Shown: positions 35,700 to 44,612 of the stretch, in pieces
How positions within the stretch are numbered: position 1 is the first letter of the stretch
Layout of the letters: each line of letters opens with the position of its first letter
NCBI GenBank assembly: GCA_019751915.1
Contig: JAIEMS010000004.1
Coordinates: 1 to 64,000, forward strand
Source of the DNA: Burkholderiaceae bacterium
GTDB lineage: Bacteria; Pseudomonadota; Gammaproteobacteria; Burkholderiales; Burkholderiaceae_C
Direction of reading: 5' to 3'
Length of the DNA: 64,000 nt
Translations under genes and position numbers: made by a program
Notes under the pieces: generated by a model
Seen by the model: only the letters and a program-made list of their open reading frames with translations
What the model was told of the DNA's origin: nothing
The model's database searches: none

Positions 35700-36203
35700 A
35701 TGGCCCAAGACGTTACCGCCGTCTACCCCGGCACCTTTGACCCGATCACGCTGGGCCATGAAGACTTGGTGCGCCGGGCCTCGCAATTGTTTGGCCGGGT
35801 GATTGTGGCTGTGGCTGTGGCCCACCACAAAAAAACCATGTTCAGTTTGGACGAGCGCATGGACATGGTGCGCCAAGCGCTGCACGACTGCCCGCAGGTG
35901 CAAGTGGAGCCGTTTGAAGGCTTGGTGACCGAATTTGTTGCCGCCCACGGTGGCAAAGTCATGGTGCGGGGCCTGCGCTCGGGCACCGATTTTGACTACG
36001 AATTTCAGTTGGCGGGCATGAACCGCGCCCTGATGCCCGACATCGAAACCCTCTTTTTACCGCCCAGCAGCCCATACCAATTCATCAGCAGCACCTTGGT
36101 GCGCGAAATCGCCACGCTGGGCGGTGAGGTGGCGCAGTTTGTCTCGCCAGCGGTACACCAGCGGCTGCTGCAAAAAACAGGCCGTCCACTGCCTGCACAG
36201 TGA
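35700..36203 (+). CDS. coaD: Phosphopantetheine adenylyltransferase
   Basis: A 167-residue CoaD, the enzyme that joins AMP to 4'-phosphopantetheine in coenzyme A synthesis. The nucleotidyltransferase motif GTFDPITLGH spans 11-20, with His20 as the TxGH histidine; ISSTLVRE near the C-terminus is the second motif. ATG 35700 has AGGAGA upstream; nine in-frame codons before it are non-coding. It follows rsmD, a pairing common in bacteria. Confidence 0.96.
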   Translation: MAQDVTAVYPGTFDPITLGHEDLVRRASQLFGRVIVAVAVAHHKKTMFSLDERMDMVRQALHDCPQVQVEPFEGLVTEFVAAHGGKVMVRGLRSGTDFDYEFQLAGMNRALMPDIETLFLPPSSPYQFISSTLVREIATLGGEVAQFVSPAVHQRLLQKTGRPLPAQ

Positions 36204-36234
36204 GCGGCCTTGGCGGGTGCTGTCGATGCCGCGA

Positions 36235-36549
36235 TCAGGGGCGCAGCACAATGCTGTTGCGCACCTCGCGCACATTCTTGGTGCTGCGGGCAATGGTTTC
36301 TGCCCGGTTCTTTTCGGTCTGGGACTTGGCAAAACCCGACAACTGCACCGTGCCGTTGAGGGTTTCGACGCTGATGGCGGCAGCCGAGACGGTTTTGTCT
36401 TCGGCCATTTTGGCCTTGATCGCGGTGGTGATGCCGGCATCGTCGATGTAGGCCCCCACGGTTTCTTGGTTGCGCGCAACCGAGCAACCGGTGGTCACGA
36501 TGGTCAGGCCTGCAAGAGCGGCAAAAACAAGGGCACGGGCGTATTTCAT
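36235..36549 (-). CDS. BON-domain lipoprotein
   Basis: A 104-residue protein with a lipoprotein signal (LTIVTTGCSVAR, lipidation Cys at 22) and one BON domain (about 33-102) like those of OsmY and related stress proteins. BON domains bind phospholipid, so it probably sits on the outer membrane. A ribosome site (CCAAGGAAAACC) precedes it. It converges with coaD. Confidence 0.88.
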   Translation of the reverse strand: MKYARALVFAALAGLTIVTTGCSVARNQETVGAYIDDAGITTAIKAKMAEDKTVSAAAISVETLNGTVQLSGFAKSQTEKNRAETIARSTKNVREVRNSIVLRP

Positions 36550-36669
36550 GGTTTTCCTTGGAAGAGTGAGAGCAAGAGATGGGATGGACAGCTTATACCG
36601 GCTTCTTTGGAGGCGTTCCAGAAAATAACTTGTTCACACTGTGTTGTTCAGAAGAGATGGAACAAAATA

Positions 36670-37221
36670 TCAATGTTGGTGGCGTGGCGCATGGGAGTCC
36701 ATGACCTCCAGTAGCGCTGCAGGCGCTTTGAGACCTTGGGTTGACGTGCCGGTGGATGGCACTTCAACCCAAGCATTGCTGCCCTTGTCGCAAATTTGCA
36801 GAACTTTGAACCACAAGGCACCAGCCGTCTCGGGCAAGCCGCCCCGCAATACGAACTCGTCATAGTGGGAATCAGGGAGCCAATGGTCTTTTGTGCTGGC
36901 GCTCCACGTGATTTCTGCTACATCCTCGGTCACGACCTTGCCATGGTTTTTGTAAGGCTTCTCCAGCTGGGTCAGCGTGGTCGTGAGGTTCCAGCCCGGT
37001 TTTGGCATGGGCTTGGCTCCCTGAAAGCCAGTGGGGATGTAGACCTTGATGGCCGTGGTGGGTGAGCCGTCGCAACCGTGGCCGACCCGCAAGGTCGCAC
37101 GGTAGTTGCGTCCAGCCAACGCTGTAGGCTCTTCCAGAACCACATGCGAAAACGCGGCGGAAGTCCAGATCAACAGGCCATAAAGCACTGTGTTTTTTAC
37201 AAAATTTCGGGTTTTCATCAT
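36670..37221 (-). CDS. YcnI-like (DUF1775) copper-associated protein
   Basis: A 183-residue secreted protein. The signal peptide ends SAAFS, so the mature protein begins with His26 (HVVLEEPTA). DUF1775 members bind copper through this N-terminal histidine. The VGHGCDGSPTTAIKVYIP and DHWLPDSHYDEF blocks fit the family, and the His-rich tail may also bind metal. It is the last gene of a probable unit with a TonB-dependent receptor and a DUF2946 protein, pointing to a role in copper handling. Confidence 0.87.
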   Translation of the reverse strand: MMKTRNFVKNTVLYGLLIWTSAAFSHVVLEEPTALAGRNYRATLRVGHGCDGSPTTAIKVYIPTGFQGAKPMPKPGWNLTTTLTQLEKPYKNHGKVVTEDVAEITWSASTKDHWLPDSHYDEFVLRGGLPETAGALWFKVLQICDKGSNAWVEVPSTGTSTQGLKAPAALLEVMDSHAPRHQH

Positions 37222-37274
37222 CGTCTTTCAAACGATGGCTTATGGTTTCACATAAGCCAGCAGTGGTTTTAAAT

Positions 37275-39641
37275 TTACAAATCAAACTTCAACTCGGCCA
37301 CATAGCTGCGCTGTGGATAGGGGTGAAAATTCCAGTATTTGTAGTTGTTTAGGTTGTCGATGCCCAACGAGGCAGTCCACTGCTTGCCCACCACGTAGCG
37401 CAGGCGCACGTCGGTAGTCAGGTATTTGCTGACACCTTGGTAGGTGTAGCCGTTCACATCGGCGTTGTTCAGTGTTCTGAACTGGGGCCCGCTGTAGCGC
37501 ACGCCCAACGACGCACTCCAGCGCTCGTCCATTCTGTAGCTCGCCAGCGCAGTGGCCCGCCACCGTGGAATATTGGGCTGCTGCTTGTCAATGGTGTCAC
37601 CGGCCATTGCCACGAAACCGGCATTTTCCTTAATGAGGGAGTGGGTGTAGGTGACGCTGCCCGACAGATCTAGCCCCTTCTTGAAAACGTCAACGCCGTT
37701 GTAGGCTACTTCTAGACCTTTGGTCTGGATTTGGCCGATGTTTTGGACACGACTGATATTGCGGTTGGCCACCGCATCAAACGTTGTCTGGGAATACAGC
37801 GAATCCCGGGTATCTTCCGAAAATAACGTCAGACGCAACAGGCCATTTCCCAAATCTTGTTCTGCACTGAGTTCGGTCGTCCATGACTTTTCTGGCTTGA
37901 GATTGGGATCGTTGATGTACTGTGAATTGGTGGTCGAGGTCGCTCCGTACAACTCCGATACCGTAGGCATACGCACCGCGCGGCCCATTGAGCCTTTGAG
38001 TACCGTGTTTCCCGTCCATTGGTAAGACAGGGCGGCTTTGGGTGAAATAAAGTTCTCGCGGCGCTGGGCATACGTCGTGTTGTTGGCATGGGATGGGCCG
38101 AACGTGGTGAATCCGCTAGAGGCGATCCAGTTTTCCAGTCGCGCACCCAACACGGTTTTCCACTGAGGTGCCAATGTCCAAGAATCTTGAGCATACAGGC
38201 TGCGCAACACACTCTTACCGCCCACCTCATTGGCCAGTTTTCCAGCGCTGTCCGTTTGCCAATTACCGGCGATGTTGGAAGTAAGGTAATTTAGCTTGTA
38301 GCTGTCTTGCTGTAGACCAAAGTCCACAATGTGCGCTCCCTGTATTCCTTGTGGTCGCCAGATTCCTTTGAGCGCTAAGGTGTTCCAGCCCGTACCGCTG
38401 CCATCGGCGATAGTCCCGGCACCGCCGTTGGCCGAGCCAGGCAGTAGGTTGGTGGCTGCGTTCTGGCGCTTTGCGTCTTTGCTGTAGTCGTAAAGGCTGG
38501 CGGCCAACTCCCAGTCCCAAACGCCTTGGGTACGGCTCTTGACCGATATGCCATGGATGGCGTGGCTCAGGCTTTCATTGGTTAGCCCAAAGTCGCCACC
38601 GTTGAGGGCTTGTGCGCCGCTGAAGGCGAGTCCATTGACGTTGATAGCACCGCTGTAGACGGGTTGTCCTGCCGCGTTCTTTAGGTAAGAGGCGGGGCGA
38701 CCTTCTGAGGTGTTTTGCCACAGACCCAGCGTGTAGCTAGCCCGAACTTCGGGGGTGATGTCGTAAGCGAGTTTGACCTTGAAATGATCCTGCACCGTGT
38801 GGTATTCGGTGCCGCTGCCCAGAATGTAGATGGGTGCGTTAGCGTTGTTTCTGTTGGGCACTGCGCCAGTGACGGGTGTGCCTGCGGTGCTGGCTACGCC
38901 TGCACTGAGCAATCGTGTCGCAAACGTCAATGGTTGACCATGGCTGTCGGTGTGGTTGAAGTTCATGAACCACGACCAATCGCCGTTTTTGTTGCCCACC
39001 GAGGTACTGGTCTGCCACGCATTGAAGGTTGCGTTGGTGTTGTACAAATCGAAGGGCTGCGAGATGTAGCCGACTTTGGCATGTGCCTCAAATTGGGTCG
39101 GCATGCGGGTTACATAATCCACCACCGCCCCGACGGAGTTACCTGCATACGCCGCAGAAAAAGGGCCGTACATGACATCTACACGCTCGATTTCCTCGGG
39201 CGTTACGAGTCCCCAGCGCGGCGGAAACCCCAAGCCACCGACACCATTGCCCAGATAGTTAGACAGCAACATCCCATCGCTATACACCGCAGAGCGGGCG
39301 CTGTTGCCCGTGCCAGATGCCCGACTAGACAGGATGGCGTGGTTGTAGTCACCGATGTAGCGCTTGCGTACCAGCAAGCTAGGAAAGTATTTCAGTGCAT
39401 CTTCGCTGTCGGTGGCGTTGATGCTTTGTTCGATCTGTTCGCGGGTGACTCCTTCGATGGTGGTGGGAATCTGCGTAGGCAGCGAGGTAGGCTGGCCGCC
39501 AAAGATGCTAACAACACCTAGCGTCTTGACGGGAGTGTCGCTCAACACGGGGTTGGAGGGGGGCGACTGTATTTGGGCCAGTGCCGGAAAGGCAACAGGA
39601 AAGGCCATGGCAATAGCCACGGCAAAACGATTCTTCAACAT
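37275..39641 (-). CDS. TonB-dependent outer-membrane receptor
   Basis: A 788-residue receptor. A signal peptide (to about FPALAQ) is followed by a plug domain (about 60-180, with IERVDVMYGPFSAAYAGNSVGAVVDY) and a 22-strand-type barrel running to the C-terminal strand YVAELKFDL. The ligand is not evident from sequence. Its position between DUF2946 and YcnI suggests copper, like OprC-type receptors. It is likely cotranscribed with the YcnI gene, 53 bases downstream. Confidence 0.9.
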   Translation of the reverse strand: MLKNRFAVAIAMAFPVAFPALAQIQSPPSNPVLSDTPVKTLGVVSIFGGQPTSLPTQIPTTIEGVTREQIEQSINATDSEDALKYFPSLLVRKRYIGDYNHAILSSRASGTGNSARSAVYSDGMLLSNYLGNGVGGLGFPPRWGLVTPEEIERVDVMYGPFSAAYAGNSVGAVVDYVTRMPTQFEAHAKVGYISQPFDLYNTNATFNAWQTSTSVGNKNGDWSWFMNFNHTDSHGQPLTFATRLLSAGVASTAGTPVTGAVPNRNNANAPIYILGSGTEYHTVQDHFKVKLAYDITPEVRASYTLGLWQNTSEGRPASYLKNAAGQPVYSGAINVNGLAFSGAQALNGGDFGLTNESLSHAIHGISVKSRTQGVWDWELAASLYDYSKDAKRQNAATNLLPGSANGGAGTIADGSGTGWNTLALKGIWRPQGIQGAHIVDFGLQQDSYKLNYLTSNIAGNWQTDSAGKLANEVGGKSVLRSLYAQDSWTLAPQWKTVLGARLENWIASSGFTTFGPSHANNTTYAQRRENFISPKAALSYQWTGNTVLKGSMGRAVRMPTVSELYGATSTTNSQYINDPNLKPEKSWTTELSAEQDLGNGLLRLTLFSEDTRDSLYSQTTFDAVANRNISRVQNIGQIQTKGLEVAYNGVDVFKKGLDLSGSVTYTHSLIKENAGFVAMAGDTIDKQQPNIPRWRATALASYRMDERWSASLGVRYSGPQFRTLNNADVNGYTYQGVSKYLTTDVRLRYVVGKQWTASLGIDNLNNYKYWNFHPYPQRSYVAELKFDL

Positions 39642-39664
39642 AGAAATTCTCTAGAAATATCAAT

Positions 39665-39718
39665 CAAATCAGCCATCAGCCTTTATGTAGCAGGCTTCAG
39701 GTGCTATGAATTCAATAG
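39665..39718 (-). repeat. Dispersed repeat, copy 7
   Basis: On the minus strand GCTATTGAATTCATAGCACC is followed by TGAAGCCTGCTACATAAAGG and GCTGATTTGATT, matching the order of the reference copy. It lies between DUF2946 and the TonB receptor gene, directly after the DUF2946 stop. Confidence 0.65.
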
Positions 39719-39719
39719 C

Positions 39720-40076
39720 TCAAGAGAAAACGGGTGGGCCGCGTGCCGGTAGCGGTGCCCCCGTGAGGGCCGCAATTCGGGCCTTGGGAATAGTTTGCAG
39801 TGCTTGGCCCATCGGCTGCACCAGTGGCACGTGCAAATGCATTACTGGAGGCGGTGCGCTGATGTTGGCGCACAGCGGGCAGTCCAGCGTGTGGCTGCCA
39901 ACGGGCTTGTCGCCATCTTCGGTGAGGATGAGCAACTTCATTGCACCCGTGCCGGAGCAGATCAACTCTAGGGTTTGCGGCTGGAGTATCGGCGAGGCAA
40001 TCGCTACGCCCATCGACAACGCAAACCACACCAGCACGAAGCGGGCAATGAGGTGAGCGTTGCGCAATGCTTGCAT
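39720..40076 (-). CDS. DUF2946-like small secreted/membrane protein
   Basis: A 118-residue protein with an N-terminal membrane segment or signal (ARFVLVWFALSMGVAIASP, about 11-29) and a conserved HTLDCPLCA motif that could bind metal, as expected for DUF2946. Its function is unknown, but the family is often found next to TonB receptors and copper genes, as here. The frame continues upstream into moeB sequence; ATG 40076 is the first start after the moeB stop, nine bases away. Confidence 0.75.
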   Translation of the reverse strand: MQALRNAHLIARFVLVWFALSMGVAIASPILQPQTLELICSGTGAMKLLILTEDGDKPVGSHTLDCPLCANISAPPPVMHLHVPLVQPMGQALQTIPKARIAALTGAPLPARGPPVFS

Positions 40077-40084
40077 GGCGGCGA

Positions 40085-40858
40085 TTATGGACTTGGAATA
40101 GAGGCCCAAGGCGTTGCAGCGCACACCTTGCAGTCTGCGCTGCGTGGCACTTGCAAGGCGCTCCAGTGCATGCTGTGGGCATCGAGCATCAGCAAGCGCC
40201 CGGCCAGCGAAGTGCCTGCACCGGCCACCAGTTTGAGCGCCTCGGCAGCTTGCATCGCTCCGATGATGCCCACCAGCGGCGCAAACACCCCCATTGTGGC
40301 GCACCGCAGCTCTTCGGGCTGGGCATCGGGGGCAAACAAGCAGGCGTAGCACGGCGCGGCAGACTGGCGTGGGTCTACCACCATGATTTGGCCGTCAAAG
40401 CGGCTGGCTGCACCCGCCACCAACGGCTTGCCTTGGCGCACACAAGCGGCGTTGATGGCATGGCGCGTGGCGTAGTTGTCGGTGCAATCGAGCACCACAC
40501 TGGCATCGGCCACCCAGCGATCGAGCAGCACGGCATTGGCGCGCTCTGGCACGCAGGTGACCAGCACCTCGGGGTTGATCGCCTGCACCGCCTGCGCGAT
40601 GGAGTTGACCTTGGGCATGCCGACCCGTTCGGTGGTGTGGGCGATCTGGCGCTGCAAGTTGGTCAGATCAACCACATCGTCATCGACCAGCGTCATGCGT
40701 CCGATGCCCGCCGAGGCCAAATACAAGGCTGCGGGCGAACCCAAACCACCCGCGCCCACCACCAGCACATGGGCGGCCAAAATCCGCTCTTGCCCCTCGA
40801 TGCCGATATCGTCCAGCAAAATGTGGCGGGAGTAGCGCAGGAGCTGGTCGTCGGTCAT
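40085..40858 (-). CDS. moeB: Adenylyltransferase MoeB/ThiF/HesA family
   Basis: A 257-residue E1-like enzyme that adenylates the C-terminus of a sulfur-carrier protein such as MoaD or ThiS. The nucleotide motif VVGAGGLGSPA is at 33-43 and the family NLQRQ is at 67-71. A zinc site comes from Cys170/Cys173 (CYAC) and Cys243/Cys246 (CKVC); Cys186 sits in the position used by ThiF. It has no rhodanese tail. ATG 40858 begins the family sequence; the longer frame does not. It could serve molybdopterin or thiamine synthesis. Confidence 0.9.
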   Translation of the reverse strand: MTDDQLLRYSRHILLDDIGIEGQERILAAHVLVVGAGGLGSPAALYLASAGIGRMTLVDDDVVDLTNLQRQIAHTTERVGMPKVNSIAQAVQAINPEVLVTCVPERANAVLLDRWVADASVVLDCTDNYATRHAINAACVRQGKPLVAGAASRFDGQIMVVDPRQSAAPCYACLFAPDAQPEELRCATMGVFAPLVGIIGAMQAAEALKLVAGAGTSLAGRLLMLDAHSMHWSALQVPRSADCKVCAATPWASIPSP

Positions 40859-40880
40859 GGTGTTGGGAAAAACAGAGGTC

Positions 40881-40917
40881 AGAGAAAAGGGCCGGACTCC
40901 CCGTGGAGTCCGGCCCC
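40881..40917 (-). terminator. Intrinsic terminator after ctpA
   Basis: On the minus strand a 12-bp perfect stem (GGGCCGGACTCC / GGAGTCCGGCCC, 4-base loop) is followed by TTTTCTCT. It lies 42 bases after the ctpA stop and separates ctpA from moeB. Confidence 0.9.
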
Positions 40918-40958
40918 GCATGGCTGGCAGTTCAAAAAATGGCAAGCCGCAGAAGGCG

Positions 40959-42398
40959 TTAAGGCGTTTCTTTCTTTTCTTCCTTGCGCTCGGTTTGTGT
41001 TTTGCTCACCAGCACCGGAGCGCCCTTGAGCTTGTTCAGAGCCTGCGTTAATTGGAAGTCTTTGTCGGTACCAAACTCGGGCATTTTGCGTTCGACCACG
41101 GGTTTTTTGGCTTCTTCTTCTAAGCGCTTGCGTGCTTCGTCGCGGGCCTTTTCGCGCGCAGGGTCTTTCTTTTCTTCGCCTTGACCGCTGACGAGGTGCT
41201 TTTCGAGGTCGGCTTCGCGCATCCGCAACGACGCAAAGACATCGCCCTCAGCGGTTTCGTCGAGCATCACATCGGGCACGATGCCCTTGGCCTGAATCGA
41301 TTTGCCGCTGGGCGTGTAGTAGCGCGCTGTGGTCAGCTTGATGCCGGTGTCAGGCCCGAGCGGGCGCACCGTTTGCACCGAGCCTTTGCCAAAGGTTTGG
41401 CTGCCCATGATGGTGGCGCGCTGGTGGTCTTGCAGGGCACCGGCGACGATTTCGCTGGCCGAGGCCGAGCCTTCATTGACCAACACCACCAGCGGTACGG
41501 TTTTCAGGGCCGCAGGCAAGCGTTTGAGCGGATCACCGCTGCCACGGCGCTGGTAAAACTCAGGGGACGCTTTGTAGTTGGCTTTGCTTTCGGCCAACTG
41601 GCCGTTGGTGGTGACGACCGTGACGTTGGCAGGCAAAAATGCCGCAGATACCGCTACGGCTGCATCGAGCAGGCCACCGGGATCGTTGCGCAGGTCAAGC
41701 ACCAAGCCCTTGAGGTGGGGGTCGGCTCGGTAGAGTTCTTCGGCTTTGCGCACAAAATCATCGACCGTGCGCTCTTGGAACTGGCTCAGGCGAATCCAGC
41801 CATAGCCCGGCTCAATCATCTTGGCCTTGACCGACTGGGTTTTAATTTCTTCGCGGGTGATGGTCACTGGGAAAGTGCGGCTTTCGTCCTTGCGCAGCAC
41901 CATCAGCGTGACCTTGGTTTGGGGTTCACCGCGCATCTTTTTCACGGCTTCGCTCAAGGTCAGACCCTTGACCGCCGTGTCGTCAATTTTGGTGATCAGG
42001 TCGTTGGTTTTCAGGCCAGCGCGAAACGCTGGCGAACCTTCGATGGGCGAGACGATTTTGATCAGGCCGTCTTCTTGGGTGATTTCGATGCCGACACCGA
42101 CAAAACGCCCGGTGGTGCCTTCGCGAAATTCAGAGAACGATTTTTTGTCGAAATACTGCGAATGCGGGTCAAGACTGGCGACCATGCCTGAAATGGCATC
42201 GGTGATGAGTTTTTTGTCGTCCACCGGCTCGACATAGTCGGTTTTTACCAGTCCAAATACCGCCGAGAGCTGCTGGATTTCTTCCAGCGGCAGCGGTGAC
42301 ATCACGCCGCGCGCCACCGTCTGCAACGACACCGTGGTCAGCGCCCCCGCGACGACACCAATCGACACCCACCCTGCAATTTTGAGTTTGTGGCCCAT
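40959..42398 (-). CDS. ctpA: C-terminal processing protease (S41)
   Basis: A 479-residue periplasmic protease. A membrane anchor or signal lies at about 8-26, a PDZ domain at about 95-170, and the S41 core follows. The catalytic pair is Ser313 in NEGSASASE and Lys338 in FGKGSVQT, 25 residues apart as in known enzymes. The C-terminus from about 410 is a highly charged Lys/Glu coiled-coil-like tail. It trims C-termini of envelope proteins. It lies downstream of gpmA, a Burkholderiales gene order, and ends at a strong terminator. Confidence 0.94.
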   Translation of the reverse strand: MGHKLKIAGWVSIGVVAGALTTVSLQTVARGVMSPLPLEEIQQLSAVFGLVKTDYVEPVDDKKLITDAISGMVASLDPHSQYFDKKSFSEFREGTTGRFVGVGIEITQEDGLIKIVSPIEGSPAFRAGLKTNDLITKIDDTAVKGLTLSEAVKKMRGEPQTKVTLMVLRKDESRTFPVTITREEIKTQSVKAKMIEPGYGWIRLSQFQERTVDDFVRKAEELYRADPHLKGLVLDLRNDPGGLLDAAVAVSAAFLPANVTVVTTNGQLAESKANYKASPEFYQRRGSGDPLKRLPAALKTVPLVVLVNEGSASASEIVAGALQDHQRATIMGSQTFGKGSVQTVRPLGPDTGIKLTTARYYTPSGKSIQAKGIVPDVMLDETAEGDVFASLRMREADLEKHLVSGQGEEKKDPAREKARDEARKRLEEEAKKPVVERKMPEFGTDKDFQLTQALNKLKGAPVLVSKTQTERKEEKKETP

Positions 42399-42518
42399 AA
42401 AACACCTTTTACCGTTTCAATATTTACCTTGGAAGGGCCGCACCAGTGCGGGGTTCCCGCGCTGGTGCTGTCTTTCGTTGTTCGTGCTGGATGGGCTTTT
42501 GGCCGCCGAGTCGTTGCC

Positions 42519-43262
42519 TTACGCTTTGCCTTGGGATGCTACTGCCGCAGCAGCCTTGGCCGCAGCCTCTGCATCGCCCAGATAGTAGTGGCGAATGGGC
42601 TTGAGATCAGCGTCCAGCTCATATACCAACGGAATACCGTTGGGGATGTTGACACCTACGATGTCGTTATCGCCAATATTGTCCAGATACTTAACCAAAG
42701 CGCGAATCGAGTTGCCGTGGGCTGCCACCACCACGCGCTTGCCGCTTTGGATGGCCGGGGCCATGGTGTCGTTCCAGAACGGTAACACGCGCGCTACGGT
42801 GTCTTTGAGGCACTCGGTCAGGGGCACGTAGTGGGCGGGCAGGTTGGCATAGCGGCGGTCGCTGCGTTCGCTGCGGGTATCGGTTTCTTCCAGCGCTGGC
42901 GGTGGGGTGTCGTAGCTGCGCCGCCACACCAGCACTTGCTCGTCGCCGTACTGCTTGGCCATGTCGGCCTTGTTCAGCCCTTGCAGCGCGCCGTAGTGGC
43001 GTTCGTTGAGTCGCCAGCTTTTTTGCACTGGCAGCCAAGTGCAGTCCATTTCGTCCAAGGCATACCACAGGGTGTGGATGGCGCGCTTTAAAACGCTGGT
43101 GTAGGCCAAATCGAACTCGTAGCCTTCGGCCTTGAGCAGTTTGCCTGCCGACATGGCCTGCGAGACGCCCGTGGGCGTGAGATCGACATCGGTCCAGCCG
43201 GTAAAGCGGTTTTCTAGATTCCAAGTGGATTCACCGTGGCGAATCAGAACGAGTTTGTACAT
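42519..43262 (-). CDS. gpmA: 2,3-bisphosphoglycerate-dependent phosphoglycerate mutase
   Basis: A 247-residue dPGM that interconverts 3- and 2-phosphoglycerate in glycolysis. The phosphohistidine motif LIRHGES has His9, NERHYGAL holds the catalytic glutamate, and [13 protein letters not shown] carries the second histidine. It ends in an Ala-rich tail. It is divergent from the rhodanese gene and upstream of ctpA. Confidence 0.96.
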   Translation of the reverse strand: MYKLVLIRHGESTWNLENRFTGWTDVDLTPTGVSQAMSAGKLLKAEGYEFDLAYTSVLKRAIHTLWYALDEMDCTWLPVQKSWRLNERHYGALQGLNKADMAKQYGDEQVLVWRRSYDTPPPALEETDTRSERSDRRYANLPAHYVPLTECLKDTVARVLPFWNDTMAPAIQSGKRVVVAAHGNSIRALVKYLDNIGDNDIVGVNIPNGIPLVYELDADLKPIRHYYLGDAEAAAKAAAAVASQGKA

Positions 43263-43334
43263 GGTTTCCCCTGAGAAAGCGGGTCAAAACCTTGCATTCT
43301 AAAATTGTGCTTGTTTGCTCACCCAAGGACTAAC

Positions 43335-43742
43335 GTGAAATTTTTCGTTGACAACTGGTATTTGATTCTTTTGGCCCTCGTTTCGGGCGCCATGCTGATG
43401 GTTCCAGCCATCAAGGGCGGGGTCAGCGGAGGCATTAGCGCCGCGCTGGCCGTGCAGCTCATCAACCGCGAGAAGGCGGTGGTGATTGATGTCTGCAGCG
43501 CGGGCGAGTTTGCCGCTGGTCATGTCGGTGGTGCCAAAAATGTGCCTTTGGCCGACCTCGAATCGCGCTTGCCTGCGGTGGTCAAAAACAAGACCTTGCC
43601 GTTGGTACTGGTGTGCGCCAGTGGGGGCCGTGCCCAAGGTGCTTTGGCCGTGGCCCAGAAGCTCGGTTATGCCAACGCCCAAGTGCTCGCTGGTGGCCTC
43701 AAGGCGTGGAAAGAGGCCGGCTTGCCGGTCGAAAAAGCCTGA
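43335..43742 (+). CDS. Membrane-anchored rhodanese-like protein
   Basis: A 135-residue protein with one membrane segment (about 8-26) and a rhodanese domain. The active-site loop is CASGGRA with Cys94, so sulfur transfer is possible. The start is GTG 43335 with AAGGA upstream. It leads a plus-strand run rhodanese - grxC - secB - gpsA, the usual order in Comamonadaceae, and faces gpmA across 72 bases. Confidence 0.9.
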   Translation: MKFFVDNWYLILLALVSGAMLMVPAIKGGVSGGISAALAVQLINREKAVVIDVCSAGEFAAGHVGGAKNVPLADLESRLPAVVKNKTLPLVLVCASGGRAQGALAVAQKLGYANAQVLAGGLKAWKEAGLPVEKA

Positions 43743-43776
43743 TTGCGTTGTTGAACCCACCGATAAAGACCCTCCG

Positions 43777-44037
43777 ATGCAAGCCGTAAAAATGTTCACT
43801 ACCGCAGTTTGCCCCTACTGCGTGCGTGCCAAGCAAGTCCTCAAAGCCAAAGGGGTGACCGACATCGAAGAAATTCGCATCGACACCGATCCTCAGGCGC
43901 GCCAACACATGATGGAGATCACCGGACGGCGCACCGTGCCGCAGATTTTCATTGGCAGCACCCATGTCGGCGGTTGCGATGACCTGATGGCATTGGATGC
44001 CCAAGGTGGCCTGATGGCGCTGTTAGGCGCTGCATAA
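43777..44037 (+). CDS. grxC: Glutaredoxin 3
   Basis: An 86-residue dithiol glutaredoxin. The active site is CPYC with Cys12 and Cys15, and the glutathione-binding TVPQIFI and GGCDDL motifs are present. It reduces protein disulfides and mixed disulfides with glutathione. The reading frame is open far upstream because it overlaps the rhodanese gene in another frame; ATG 43777 begins the family. Confidence 0.96.
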   Translation: MQAVKMFTTAVCPYCVRAKQVLKAKGVTDIEEIRIDTDPQARQHMMEITGRRTVPQIFIGSTHVGGCDDLMALDAQGGLMALLGAA

Positions 44038-44105
44038 TCGTGCCCCATGTGCCCGCTGCGGGAGCGATTGCCCAGCGGGTTTTTTAATGAAGAAAGACTG
44101 ATTTC

Positions 44106-44552
44106 ATGGCCGACCAAGATACCCCCGTGTTCCAAATCCAACGCGTCTACCTCAAGGATATGTCGTTGGAGCAGCCCAATTCGCCCGCCATTTTGTTGGA
44201 GCAGGCCCACCCGAGCGTGGACATCCAGTTGGGCGTTGAAGCCCTGCCAGTGGCCGATGGCATCTACGAAGTGGCCGTCACTGCCACGGTGCAAACCAAA
44301 ATCGAAGATCGCACCGTGTTTTTGGTCGAAGCCAAACAAGCCGGTATCTTTGAAATTCGCAATATCCCCGAAGACCAAATCGGTGCCATTTTGGGCATTG
44401 CCTGCCCACAAATCGTTTACCCCTACCTGCGCGGCAATGTGGCCGATGTGGTCACCCGTGCTGGTTTCCCGCCGGTGCATCTGGCAGAAATCAACTTCCA
44501 AGCGATGTACGAGCAGCAGCAAGCCCAAGCCGCTGGCACGTTGCCACAATAA
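44106..44552 (+). CDS. secB: Protein-export chaperone SecB
   Basis: A 148-residue SecB. It keeps precursor proteins unfolded and hands them to SecA. Its opening ([19 protein letters not shown]) and the FEIRNI and [10 protein letters not shown] blocks are the family signature. It sits between grxC and gpsA as in many betaproteobacteria, with a dispersed repeat after it. Confidence 0.97.
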   Translation: MADQDTPVFQIQRVYLKDMSLEQPNSPAILLEQAHPSVDIQLGVEALPVADGIYEVAVTATVQTKIEDRTVFLVEAKQAGIFEIRNIPEDQIGAILGIACPQIVYPYLRGNVADVVTRAGFPPVHLAEINFQAMYEQQQAQAAGTLPQ

Positions 44553-44555
44553 TAA

Positions 44556-44612
44556 TTTAGCCTCTTTAAGGCTTGTAGCGCTTGCCCAGCAAGCCTGAGT
44601 AGCTATGAAAAT
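44556..44612 (-). repeat. Dispersed repeat, copy 8, covering the gpsA start
   Basis: On the minus strand TTTCATAGCTACTCAGGCTT is followed by GCTGGGCAAGCGCTACAAG, the family core. It fills the gap between secB and gpsA; the gpsA ATG lies within the AGCTATGA of its left end, so the repeat supplies the leader and leaves no visible ribosome site. Confidence 0.7.
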
